From: JBEVNX01 sp040507895
GTDB lineage: Bacteria; Desulfobacterota; Binatia; JACPRU01
DNA: 32,320 nucleotides
Reading direction: 5' to 3'
Assembly (NCBI GenBank): GCA_040507895.1
Contig: JBEVNX010000235.1
Span: 1 to 32,320 of the forward strand
Made by a program: the position numbers and the translations under genes. Below the pieces are notes generated by a model. The model was not told the DNA's origin. It did no database searches and was given only the letters and a program-made list of their open reading frames with translations. Below, one piece after another: positions 7,101 to 14,291 of this stretch; the stretch's first letter is position 1, and every line of letters starts with the position of its first letter.

Positions 7101-7172
7101 AGCGGGAGACCGGGATTGAACCGGCGACCTTCTCGTTGGCAACGAGACGTTCTACCGCTGAACTACTCCCGC
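7101..7172 (-). tRNA. tRNA-Gly (anticodon GCC)
   Basis: 72 nt. The acceptor stem GCGGGAG pairs with CTCCCGC, the D arm is AGTTCAGCGGTAGAAC, the anticodon loop is TTGCCAA with stem TCTCG/CGAGA, and the T arm is GCCGGTTCAATCCCGGT, with discriminator U. CCA is not encoded (the next bases are CTA), so it must be added after transcription. Its predicted promoter and its terminator flank it, making it a single-gene unit. Confidence 0.97.
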
Positions 7173-7189
7173 GTGACCAACGGCCTAGG

Positions 7190-7218
7190 AGCTTAGCGAA
7201 AGCCCCCTCGAGAGGCAA
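7190..7218 (-). promoter_or_regulatory. Predicted promoter of tRNA-Gly
   Basis: On the minus strand, TTGCCT (7218-7213), a 17-bp spacer and TAAGCT (7195-7190). The start would fall about 10 bases before the mature tRNA. The rest of the 189-bp gap up to the PPOX gene at 7362 shows nothing else I can name. Confidence 0.45.
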
Positions 7219-7361
7219 CGTGAACTTCTCCACGGAAGATCGCGGCGAGCTCGCAACGCAAGCCTGTCAGACCGCGGACGGACACGGGTGGCAGCCTCGG
7301 GGCTCGGCGATGAATCCATCGGACTTGCATCGGTCAGCCCGAGGTGTGACGCTTCCGCGCC

Positions 7362-7775
7362 ATGTCCACCTCGCTTCCCGACGACGTGAAGGCGCTTCTC
7401 GACGGTCCGAACTTCGCTCACCTCGCGACCCTCCGGAAGAGCGGATCGCCACAGGTCGACCCAGTGTGGGTGGGCCGCGACGGCGACCGCATTCTCGTCG
7501 CCACCGGCGAGCGGACTGTCAAGGCTCGCAACGCCCTTCGCGATCCTCGCGTGGCGCTCTCGATCGTAGGCTTCCGGGATCCGTACGACGAAGCGATGAT
7601 TCGCGGCCTCGTCGTGGAAAGGCGGCCCGACCCGGACCTCGCGGTCATGGACGAGATCGCCCGGAAGTATACGGGCAAGCCGTTTCCGTGGCGCGCCCGT
7701 GAAGGCCGGATCGTTCTGGTGATCGAGGCCGAGCACGTGCAGGCACGGAAGCTCCCGTTCGCGCCTCCGACCTAG
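7362..7775 (+). CDS. PPOX-class F420-dependent family protein
   Basis: 137 residues. Split-barrel flavin fold of the Rv1155 type: FAHLATLRKSGSPQVDPVW (18-36), GDRILVATGERTVKARNALR (residues 41-60) and DPRVALSIVGFRDPYD, then the RIVLVIEAEHVQAR C-terminal strand. Family members bind F420 or FMN and reduce small molecules. KARNLxRDPRVxLS with the TVKARN cofactor-binding turn is the best family mark. The start is the ATG at 7362, which gives the usual N-terminus; the nearest purine-rich site (GAGGTG) is rather far upstream. It ends against the broken membrane gene on the other strand. Function in the cell unknown. Confidence 0.88.
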   Translation: MSTSLPDDVKALLDGPNFAHLATLRKSGSPQVDPVWVGRDGDRILVATGERTVKARNALRDPRVALSIVGFRDPYDEAMIRGLVVERRPDPDLAVMDEIARKYTGKPFPWRAREGRIVLVIEAEHVQARKLPFAPPT

Positions 7776-7839
7776 GCGGGGCTCTCGGCTCCTCGCGGCG
7801 GCCGCAGTCGTGCTCCAGAGCCTCCCGATCGTGGGGCGG

Positions 7840-8228
7840 CTACGCGGAGCGGGCTCTTCGATGGAGCACGGCGGCCATCGCGACGAGCGCGATCGTTGGG
7901 GCGAACGCCGCTGGCGTATCGACGAGCCAGTGGCTCGGCGGCAGGCGTCCGCTCACGATGTCGGCCACGTGAATGGCCGCATGTCCCGCATAGAACGACG
8001 TGATCCCGACATGAACGGGCAACGCCCGATCAAGATTTTCCGCGCACCAGGCGAAGCCGATCCAGCACACCGTGTACGCGACGCCGAGATCACGGACCAA
8101 ATGCGAGTTGAGGGCCCCGTGTCCGGCACCGCCGCCGGGATCCCGACGAACCAGCCGGCCGGCGCCGCCAGCATCCAGAGCCCGTTGGCGACGTTGAGGA
8201 ACGCGAAGATTCGGTAGAGCCACTTCAC
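7840..8228 (-). pseudogene. Small membrane protein gene interrupted by a one-base frameshift
   Basis: Two overlapping frames make one coherent protein. The first (GTG at 8228, with a CGAGG site 7 bases upstream) reads MKWLYRIFAFLNVANGLWML...IPAAVPDTGP. The second continues as LNSHLVRDLGVAYTV...WLVDTPAAFAPTIALVAMAAVLHRR. The switch falls in the G3C4 run at 8112-8118, and one added base would restore a product of about 128 residues with roughly four membrane segments. I recall small hypothetical membrane proteins with a GPxNxHFVRDIG motif, but no function. Either a recent mutation or a homopolymer sequencing error; the rest of the reading is intact, which favours error or very recent loss. The gap 8229-8427 beyond it shows no gene. 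Confidence 0.75.
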
Positions 8229-8427
8229 CCGATTGCCTCGGTACGCCGCCACGACCGAGCGACGAACATACGCGACATGACCTGGGCCATGGCATCAACC
8301 GACGACTTCGCCTGGTCCCGATGCGGCCACTCGCCCTCCGCATCAGGTAGATGGAGATCGTCCGCTCGCTTTGATGCTCGGCGCAGGCCGATCCCGCGCG
8401 TGGGCCTTGCAACCGTCACAGCACCCC

Positions 8428-8949
8428 TCAGGGGGTCGGGGTGGGAGCAGGAGGTCCCGGCGTCGAAGTCGGGAATGGCGCGGGGCTCGGGGTAGGCGTC
8501 AGTCGCAGCGGGAACGGCTTCCCGGGTGGCAAGCTCGCGCCGTAGGCGAGCTTTACGTCGCCCTGGGAGCAATCGATGCCTAGCCCGTCGAGCGGGGCGG
8601 GATCATCCGGGTCGGGGATGCCGTCGTTGTCGGTGTCGTCGTTCAACGGATCGGTCTCGCCGAGGCAGGGCTCCCAGAAGCCGTTGTTGTTGCAATCCTC
8701 GCAACCCGTGCAGGTCGGGAGCTCTTGGTCGGGTCGACCGTCGCACAGGCCGTCGTGGTCCGTGTCCGTGTCCGCGAAGTCCGTTTCGCCGGGATCGAAG
8801 ATGAAATTCTTGTTGGTGTCCTCGGTATTGTCGGTGAGCCCGTCGATGTCGAGGTCCGTACCGGGCCCGGAGCTCACGCAGGCGTAGAGCAGCAGCGCCG
8901 CGACCGGGGCCACCACCAAGCCCACCCCCCACTTCCGCGTCAAGCTCAT
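8428..8949 (-). CDS. Lipoprotein with thrombospondin-type-3-like calcium-binding repeats
   Basis: 173 residues. The N-terminus MSLTRKWG plus a hydrophobic run ends in the lipobox LYAC (Cys24), so it is exported and lipidated. Three Asp-rich repeats follow: DLDIDGLTD, DTDTDHDGLCDG and DDTDNDGIPDPDDP, the DxDxDG loops that bind calcium in TSP3/dockerin-like repeats. A cysteine cluster CTGCEDC lies between them, with two more Cys later, probably disulphide bonded. The last 25 residues are Pro/Thr/Ser rich, a likely wall or surface spacer. The ATG at 8949 overlaps the pgsA stop as ATGA and has an AGAGGAG site, so it is translated with pgsA. Role unknown, probably cell-envelope structural or adhesive. 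Confidence 0.85.
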   Translation of the reverse strand: MSLTRKWGVGLVVAPVAALLLYACVSSGPGTDLDIDGLTDNTEDTNKNFIFDPGETDFADTDTDHDGLCDGRPDQELPTCTGCEDCNNNGFWEPCLGETDPLNDDTDNDGIPDPDDPAPLDGLGIDCSQGDVKLAYGASLPPGKPFPLRLTPTPSPAPFPTSTPGPPAPTPTP

Positions 8950-9521
8950 CCCGCTCCTCTTCCCACCTGCTGCGCTCGGATCTGGTGTGCCACCCTGGCC
9001 GTATACATGCCGCCGGACCACAGGCTCACCACCGTCGAGATCCACAAGAAGTACATGCCGGCTAGATGAAAATCGATAGCCGCATAGGTGTAGTGCAGGA
9101 GCAACCCGTGGAGCGCGAACATCTGGAAGATCATCTTGTATTTGCCGAGCTCCTCGGCGGGCACCACGATGCCTTCTCCGGAAGCGATGGCCCGCAGCGC
9201 GGTCACCGCCATTTCGCGTCCGATGATGATCACCACCAGCCAACTCGGCGGGCGCGGCTCGCGTGACATGCCGACGAGCATGATGAGGATCGCCGCCACC
9301 AGCAGCTTGTCTGCCAGGGGATCGAGAAACTTCCCGAGCGTGGTGGTGATCGAGTACTTACGAGCCAGCTGCCCATCCCAGTAGTCCGTGAGGCAGGCCA
9401 CAAAGAAGAGTCCGGTCGCCAGCACACCGGCTCCGGGCCCCTCGTCACGCAACAGCACGACGATGATCACGACGACCGCGATCCGGCCGAGCGTGAGCAA
9501 GTTCGGAAGATCGTTCCACAC
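8946..9521 (-). CDS. pgsA: CDP-diacylglycerol-glycerol-3-phosphate 3-phosphatidyltransferase
   Basis: Makes phosphatidylglycerol-phosphate, the first step to phosphatidylglycerol and cardiolipin, in the inner membrane. The CDP-alcohol phosphotransferase motif is complete: D46xxD49G50xxA53R54, eight residues, G63xxxD67xxxD71 (DYWDGQLAR...GKFLDPLAD). Several membrane segments follow. I chose the GTG at 9521 because it gives the family's N-terminus (WNDLPNLLTLGR) and 191 residues, the usual length. The open frame goes on upstream to 9659 but that part is not family-like and would overlap nadB. The ribosome site is weak, so the start is moderately certain. Overlaps the lipoprotein start. Confidence 0.93.
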   Translation of the reverse strand: MWNDLPNLLTLGRIAVVVIIVVLLRDEGPGAGVLATGLFFVACLTDYWDGQLARKYSITTTLGKFLDPLADKLLVAAILIMLVGMSREPRPPSWLVVIIIGREMAVTALRAIASGEGIVVPAEELGKYKMIFQMFALHGLLLHYTYAAIDFHLAGMYFLWISTVVSLWSGGMYTARVAHQIRAQQVGRGAG

Positions 9522-9583
9522 GATGCGCTGAAGGCTTGGAAGCGAGGTGGCGGTCGAGCTCCTCCGAGCCGCGCAACTTAGAG

Positions 9584-9605
9584 GATTGCCCGGAAGGGCG
9601 CAATC
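9584..9605. promoter_or_regulatory. Dyad in the pgsA-nadB gap, operator candidate
   Basis: GATTGC and GCAATC are perfect inverted 6-mers separated by 10 bp, in the 136-bp space between the divergent starts of pgsA (9521) and nadB (9658). Spacing suits a dimeric regulator on one DNA face; the regulator is unknown. No strong -10/-35 pair could be picked with confidence here. Confidence 0.3.
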
Positions 9606-9657
9606 GATGCCGTCACCTTGATTCACCACCGACGCGTTGTCATCATCCGCTCCCTTC

Positions 9658-11268
9658 ATGCGTGTTCAGAGCGACACGCTCGTGATCGGCGGCGGTATCG
9701 CCGGTCTTTGTTTCGCCCTCAAGGCGGCCGCTCGCGGCACGGTCATGTTGCTGACGAAGGATCGACTGCCCGAGAGCAACACGGCCTATGCGCAGGGAGG
9801 CATCGCCTCCGTATGGAGCCCGGAGGACTCTTTCGACGCCCACGTCGAGGACACTCTCGACGCGGGGGCGGGCCTTTGCCACCGGGACGTGGTCGAGCTC
9901 GTTGTCCGCGAGGGCCCCGATCGCATTCGCGAGCTGATCGAGCTCGGCACCAGCTTCTCCACACGTGCGGATCAAGAAGACCGCGAGTACGACCTCGGGC
10001 GAGAGGGCGGTCACTCTCACCGCAGGATCCTACACGCCTCCGATGCCACCGGCCGTGAGATCGTGCGGGCGCTCATCGCCGCAGTCCGCCGTGAGCCGAG
10101 GATCCAGGTGATGGAGAACCACATCGCCATCGACCTCGTGCTCGACGACAGCCCTCAGCCCGCCTGCTGGGGGGCTTACGTCCTCGACCGCGCGACCGAT
10201 GAAGTGAAGACCTTCGTCGCTCGAGCATCGGTCCTCGCCACCGGCGGCGCGGGCAAGGTCTATCTGTACACGTCGAATCCCGACATCGCGACCGGCGACG
10301 GCGTGGCGATGGCGTGTCGCGCGGGCGCGACCATCGCCAACATGGAGTTCTTCCAGTTTCACCCGACGTGCCTCTACCATCCTCAAGCGAAGTCGTTCCT
10401 GCTGACCGAAGCCCTAAGGGGCGAAGGCGCGATCTTGCGCTTGCCCGACGGTACGCCGTTCATGAAGCACTACGATCCGCGCGCAGAGCTGTCGCCGCGC
10501 GACATCGTCTCGCGCGCGATCGATCACGAGATGAAGGTGCACGGCTATGAGTACGTCTACCTCGACATCTCGCACCGCGACCCGGGGTTCGTTCGCCGGC
10601 GTTTCCCGACGATCGACCATCGCTGTCTCGAGCTCGGCCTCGACATGACGAAGCAGCCGCTGCCCGTCGTTCCCGCCGCCCACTACTGCTGTGGCGGCGT
10701 GGTCACCGACGCGTTCGCGCGAACCACGATCCCCCGCCTCTACGCTTGCGGAGAAGTGGCCATGACCGGGCTGCACGGTGCCAACCGCCTGGCCTCGAAC
10801 TCCCTCCTCGAGGCTCTCATCTTCGCCGATCGCGCGGCCCGCGACGTTGCCGAGCGCCTCGCTGCCGACGCGCAGCGGCCGCCGGAGGTCCCCGCCTGGG
10901 ATCCCGGCGGCGCGGTCGACAGCGACGAGTCGGTGGTGGTGACCCAGAACTGGGACGAGATCCGCCGGCTGATGTGGAACTACGTCGGCATCGTGCGTAC
11001 GAACCGCCGCCTCTCTCGCGCGCGCAAACGCATTCGCATGCTCCGGCACGAGATCCAGGAGTACTACTGGAACTTCTTCGTCACCTCGGACCTCGTCGAG
11101 CTCCGCAACATCGCGCTCGTCGCCGAGCTTATCATCGAATCGGCGATCGCGCGGCGGGAGAGCCGCGGCCTCCACTACAACCGTGACACGCCGGAGCGGG
11201 ACGACGCGCATGGGCGCCGCGACACGTTGCTCACCCGCGCGACGCTGGAAGCGGTCCGACCCGAGTGA
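9658..11268 (+). CDS. nadB: L-aspartate oxidase
   Basis: 536 residues. Oxidises L-aspartate to iminoaspartate with FAD, the first step of de novo NAD synthesis; NadA then makes quinolinate. The FAD-binding motif is TLVIGGGIAGLCFALKAA near the N-terminus. Other family blocks are ESNTAYAQGGIASVW, the catalytic-domain EGGHSHRRILHASDATGREI, ATGGAGKVY, EFFQFHPTCLY, TEALRGEGAIL, and LYACGEVAMTGLHGANRLASNSLLE. The C-terminal helical domain of the succinate dehydrogenase/fumarate reductase flavoprotein family is complete. I prefer the ATG at 9658 over a TTG 21 bases upstream. No clear ribosome site. The 3' end overlaps galK tail to tail by 38 bp. nadA and nadC are not in the window. Confidence 0.97.
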   Translation: MRVQSDTLVIGGGIAGLCFALKAAARGTVMLLTKDRLPESNTAYAQGGIASVWSPEDSFDAHVEDTLDAGAGLCHRDVVELVVREGPDRIRELIELGTSFSTRADQEDREYDLGREGGHSHRRILHASDATGREIVRALIAAVRREPRIQVMENHIAIDLVLDDSPQPACWGAYVLDRATDEVKTFVARASVLATGGAGKVYLYTSNPDIATGDGVAMACRAGATIANMEFFQFHPTCLYHPQAKSFLLTEALRGEGAILRLPDGTPFMKHYDPRAELSPRDIVSRAIDHEMKVHGYEYVYLDISHRDPGFVRRRFPTIDHRCLELGLDMTKQPLPVVPAAHYCCGGVVTDAFARTTIPRLYACGEVAMTGLHGANRLASNSLLEALIFADRAARDVAERLAADAQRPPEVPAWDPGGAVDSDESVVVTQNWDEIRRLMWNYVGIVRTNRRLSRARKRIRMLRHEIQEYYWNFFVTSDLVELRNIALVAELIIESAIARRESRGLHYNRDTPERDDAHGRRDTLLTRATLEAVRPE

Positions 11269-12445
11269 CGCTCGCACCGTTCTCGGCGGCGCAGATCCAG
11301 ATCTCCGGCGTCCGGCCGGTCCCTTCGAGATACGCGCGCGAGAGCTCCGCCGAGAACCGATCCGTGCACCCGATGTCGACCAGGCTCACCGTGCAGCCAC
11401 CGAACCCAGCCCCGGTCAGGCGTGCTCCGTAGCAGCCTTCGATTCGCACCGCGGATTCGACGAGCACGTCGAGCTCGCGGCAGCTCACCTCGTAGAGCTC
11501 TCGACCGCTTCGGTGCGCCGCGGTCATCGCCCGGCCGAGCGCGGCCGCATCGCCCCGCTCGACGTCGGGAATCACCTCCTCGACCCGCGCGATCTCCTCG
11601 ACGACGTGTTGCGCTCGGCGGAAGAGGAGCGACGGAAGCTCGCCGCGCAATCGCTCGAGCTCCGCGCGCGACACGTCGCGCAGCGTGTGCACGCCCGGTA
11701 ACGTGCGGCGCAGGATCGCCACGGCTTGCTCGCACTGCCGGCGGCGAAGATTGAACTCCGAAGCGGCGAGCTCGCGCCGTACCCGTGTATCGGAGATCAC
11801 GATCGCCGTGTCGGCCGGCAGGGGGACGATCCTCCAATCGAAGCTCCTGCAGTCGAGGAGCAGCGCATGCCCTCGACGGCCGTGGAGGCTCGTGAAGGGA
11901 TCCATCAGGCCGCACGCCACGCCGACGTAGGCGTTTTCTGCTTGCTGGCAGAACCTCGCGAGATCGAGGTCGCTCGCCCGCCCGCCGCCGAGCGCGTGCC
12001 ACATCCTCGCGAAGGCGACCTCGATGGCGGCGGAAGACGACAGCCCGGCCCCGATCGGCACATCCGAGGCGAGCGCGGCGTTAACCGCGGCCACCGCCAG
12101 CCCGTGTTGCTCGAGGACCCACGCGACCGCAGCCGGATAGCACGCCCACGTCGGTAGCGGCGCCCCCCCGGCATCCGTTTTCGCCAACAGCCGGTCGGCG
12201 GTGAAGCGGATGGTCGCGCCGACGTCGACGGCTTCGAGCGTCGTCACACTCTCCTCGCTCCGAGCCGCGGCGAGCCATGCGGACCGATCGATCGCCACGG
12301 GGAGTACCAGCCCGCCGTTGTAGTCGACGTGCTCGCCGATCAAGTTCACGCGACCGGGCGCGCGGACCAGGATCTCCGGATCGCGCCGGAAACGCCGGCG
12401 AAACGCATCGAGCGCCCGCTCCTTCGCCGTCGACGTCGACGTCAT
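11231..12445 (-). CDS. galK: Galactokinase
   Basis: 404 residues from the ATG at 12445 with a GAGGGG site. GHMP-kinase family: the galactokinase signature GRVNLIGEHVDYNGG near residues 31-45 (sugar binding), the phosphate loop PIGAGLSSSAAIEV, and the C-terminal GARLTGAGFGGCTVSLV. It phosphorylates galactose at C1 in the Leloir pathway. galT, galE and a galactose transporter are absent from the window, so it may serve salvage of galactose or a galactose-like sugar; related GHMP kinases with N-acetylgalactosamine or arabinose activity cannot be fully excluded. The 3' end overlaps nadB by 38 bp, and the start lies 25 bp from the start of the divergent monooxygenase gene. Confidence 0.94.
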   Translation of the reverse strand: MTSTSTAKERALDAFRRRFRRDPEILVRAPGRVNLIGEHVDYNGGLVLPVAIDRSAWLAAARSEESVTTLEAVDVGATIRFTADRLLAKTDAGGAPLPTWACYPAAVAWVLEQHGLAVAAVNAALASDVPIGAGLSSSAAIEVAFARMWHALGGGRASDLDLARFCQQAENAYVGVACGLMDPFTSLHGRRGHALLLDCRSFDWRIVPLPADTAIVISDTRVRRELAASEFNLRRRQCEQAVAILRRTLPGVHTLRDVSRAELERLRGELPSLLFRRAQHVVEEIARVEEVIPDVERGDAAALGRAMTAAHRSGRELYEVSCRELDVLVESAVRIEGCYGARLTGAGFGGCTVSLVDIGCTDRFSAELSRAYLEGTGRTPEIWICAAENGASVTRVGPLPASRG

Positions 12446-12470
12446 CGCGCCCCTCTGATAGACCCGCTCC

Positions 12471-12779
12471 ATGTACATCGCGATGAACAACTTTCGCGTG
12501 CGCGCCGAGCGCGCCGCCGAGTTCGAGGATGCCTGGCGAAACCGCCAATCCTTTCTGGCCGGCGTGCCGGGGTTCCGGGAGTTTCACCTGCTGCGCGGCC
12601 CGCTCGACGACGACGGCGGCGTGCGTCTGTTCGCCTCTCACACGGTGTGGGACGACGAAGCGTCGTTCCGCGCCTGGACGGAGAGCGAAGCCTTCCGCAA
12701 GGCGCACGCGCAGGGAAAGGTGGGCGATCTTCTCGCGGCGCCTCCGAGATTCGTCGGCTGGGAAGTCGTTCCCACCTGA
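12471..12779 (+). CDS. Antibiotic-biosynthesis-monooxygenase family, IsdG/HmoA-like
   Basis: 102 residues, one ferredoxin-like alpha-beta domain. It starts MYIAMNNFRVRAERAAEFED and contains VPGFREFHLLRG and FRAWTESEAFRKAH. The Asn (6 or 7), Trp69 and His79 match in order, and Trp-His in spacing (10), the Asn-Trp-His set of IsdG-type haem-degrading enzymes. That makes a haem-degrading or haem-binding role plausible. Other members of this fold oxidise quinols without cofactor, so this stays a family-level call. No haem uptake gene is nearby. The ATG at 12471 has no good ribosome site; ATG at 12483 is an alternative. It ends just before a hairpin shared with purF. Confidence 0.82.
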   Translation: MYIAMNNFRVRAERAAEFEDAWRNRQSFLAGVPGFREFHLLRGPLDDDGGVRLFASHTVWDDEASFRAWTESEAFRKAHAQGKVGDLLAAPPRFVGWEVVPT

Positions 12780-12814
12780 CGAGCCGAGGCGCTTCGCGAA
12801 CAGCGGTCGGCTCG
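12780..12814. terminator. Hairpin between convergent monooxygenase and purF genes
   Basis: Perfect 8-bp arms CGAGCCGA (12780-12787) and TCGGCTCG (12807-12814) with a 19-base loop fill the space between the two stop codons (12779 and 12816). No T tract. It could end transcription of both genes. Confidence 0.4.
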
Positions 12815-12815
12815 C

Positions 12816-14258
12816 TCAGTGGACGTTGCGCTCCTTTGCCTCGAAGAGATGGAGCTGGATCGGCTGCTCGTCGTCCGGGCTCACCAGGACCGGATAGCGG
12901 CCGGTGAAGCAGGCGTCGCAGAACGTGCGCGGCTGACCGTCTCGCAGGAAGGTATAGAGGTCGTCCTCCGCGAGATACCCGAGACTGTCGGCGCCGATGA
13001 AGGCGCGGATTTCTTCGATCGAGTGCGATGAGCCGATCAGCTCCTTGTGCGTCGGCGTGTCGACTCCGTAGAAGCACGGGCCGGTGGTCGGGGGCGAGCT
13101 GATGCGCACGTGCACCTCGCGCGCCCCGGCGTTGCGGACCATCGTCACGATCTTTCGGCTCGTCGTTCCGCGCACGATCGAGTCGTCCACGACGATGACC
13201 CGCTTGCCGTCGAGCACTTCTCGTTGAGCGTTGAGCTTCACCTTGACGCCGAAGTGACGGATCGAGTCTTGCGGCTCGATGAACGTTCGCCCCACGTAGT
13301 GATTGCGGATGAGCCCCATCTCGAACGGCAGGCCAGATTCCTCCGAGTAGCCGACCGCCGCAGGTACGCCGGAGTCTGGGACGGGGATCACGATGTCGGC
13401 CGTCACGGCGTGCACTTGCGCCAGCCGTCGCCCGAGCTCCTTGCGGACCTGGTAGACGTTGCGACCGTACACGCGGCTGTCGGGGCGCGCGAAGTAGATG
13501 TACTCGAACACGCAGCGCTTGGGCAGGACGGACGGGAAGGGCCGGTAACTCTTCATGCCCGCGTCGTTGAACTCCACGACCTCACCGGGCGCGACCTCGC
13601 GCACGTACTCCGCGTCCACGAGATCGAGCGCACAGGTCTCCGAGGCCACCACCCATCCTTCCCCGGGCCCCTCGGCACCGCGCAGGCGCCCGAGGACTAG
13701 CGGGCGGAATCCATACGGGTCTCGCGCGGTGATCATCTCCGTCTCGGAGAGGAGAACGAGCGAATACGCCCCCTGCACCTCGCCGAGTGCTTCGACGACG
13801 CGATCGACGAGCCGCTCCGCCTTCGACATCGCGATGAGATGGAGGATGACCTCCGAGTCGGTGCCGGACTGGAAGATCCGGCCATCGGCCTCGAGCCGGC
13901 GACGGAGCTCGACGTAGTTCGTCAGGTTGCCATTGTGTGAGAGGGCGACCGCGCCGCCCACGTAGTCCACGCAGAAGGGCTGGGCGTTCTTGAGCAGCGT
14001 GGAACCGGACGTCGAGTAGCGGTTGTGGCCGATCGCGGCTGAGCCTTCGAGCCGGCGGATCACGTCCTCGTCGAAGATGTCGGCCACCAACCCCATGCCG
14101 CGATGCGAAAGCAGCACCTGCCCGTCGGCCGAAACGATGCCCGCCGATTCCTGACCCCGGTGCTGCAACGCGTAGAGCGACAGGTAGACGAGATTCGCCG
14201 CCTCGGGGTGGCCATAAACCCCGACGACCCCGCACTCTTCCTGAAAGCTATCGAGCAT
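12816..14258 (-). CDS. purF: Amidophosphoribosyltransferase
   Basis: 480 residues. Makes 5-phosphoribosylamine from PRPP and glutamine, the committed step of purine synthesis. The short propeptide MLDSFQEE precedes the nucleophile Cys9 (CGVVGVYG), as in the Bacillus-type enzyme. The PRPP motif is VIVVDDSIVRGTT (354-366). Cys249, Cys395, Cys447 and Cys450 match the four-cysteine set that holds a 4Fe-4S cluster in the Bacillus-type enzyme; cluster presence here is inferred. It is the last gene of the pur block, 33 bp after purL. Confidence 0.98.
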   Translation of the reverse strand: MLDSFQEECGVVGVYGHPEAANLVYLSLYALQHRGQESAGIVSADGQVLLSHRGMGLVADIFDEDVIRRLEGSAAIGHNRYSTSGSTLLKNAQPFCVDYVGGAVALSHNGNLTNYVELRRRLEADGRIFQSGTDSEVILHLIAMSKAERLVDRVVEALGEVQGAYSLVLLSETEMITARDPYGFRPLVLGRLRGAEGPGEGWVVASETCALDLVDAEYVREVAPGEVVEFNDAGMKSYRPFPSVLPKRCVFEYIYFARPDSRVYGRNVYQVRKELGRRLAQVHAVTADIVIPVPDSGVPAAVGYSEESGLPFEMGLIRNHYVGRTFIEPQDSIRHFGVKVKLNAQREVLDGKRVIVVDDSIVRGTTSRKIVTMVRNAGAREVHVRISSPPTTGPCFYGVDTPTHKELIGSSHSIEEIRAFIGADSLGYLAEDDLYTFLRDGQPRTFCDACFTGRYPVLVSPDDEQPIQLHLFEAKERNVH

Positions 14259-14291
14259 GGATGAATGGAGCCTGGCCCTCTCGCGCGCGCG

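Noticed and set aside
7101..7172. tRNA-Gly as an integration (att) site
   Set aside because: No integrase and no repeat of the tRNA 3' end found by eye in the window.
8421..8437. ACCCC-TCAG-GGGGT hairpin at the lipoprotein stop
   Set aside because: Only a 5-bp stem in a repetitive Pro/Thr codon run, with no T tract; likely chance.
8225..8572. 115-residue minus-strand frame between the broken membrane gene and the lipoprotein
   Set aside because: Overlaps the lipoprotein C-terminus; no motif and no good start signal.
9522..9659. Longer pgsA N-terminus
   Set aside because: The added 46 residues are not family-like, contain no membrane or catalytic feature, and would overlap the nadB start.
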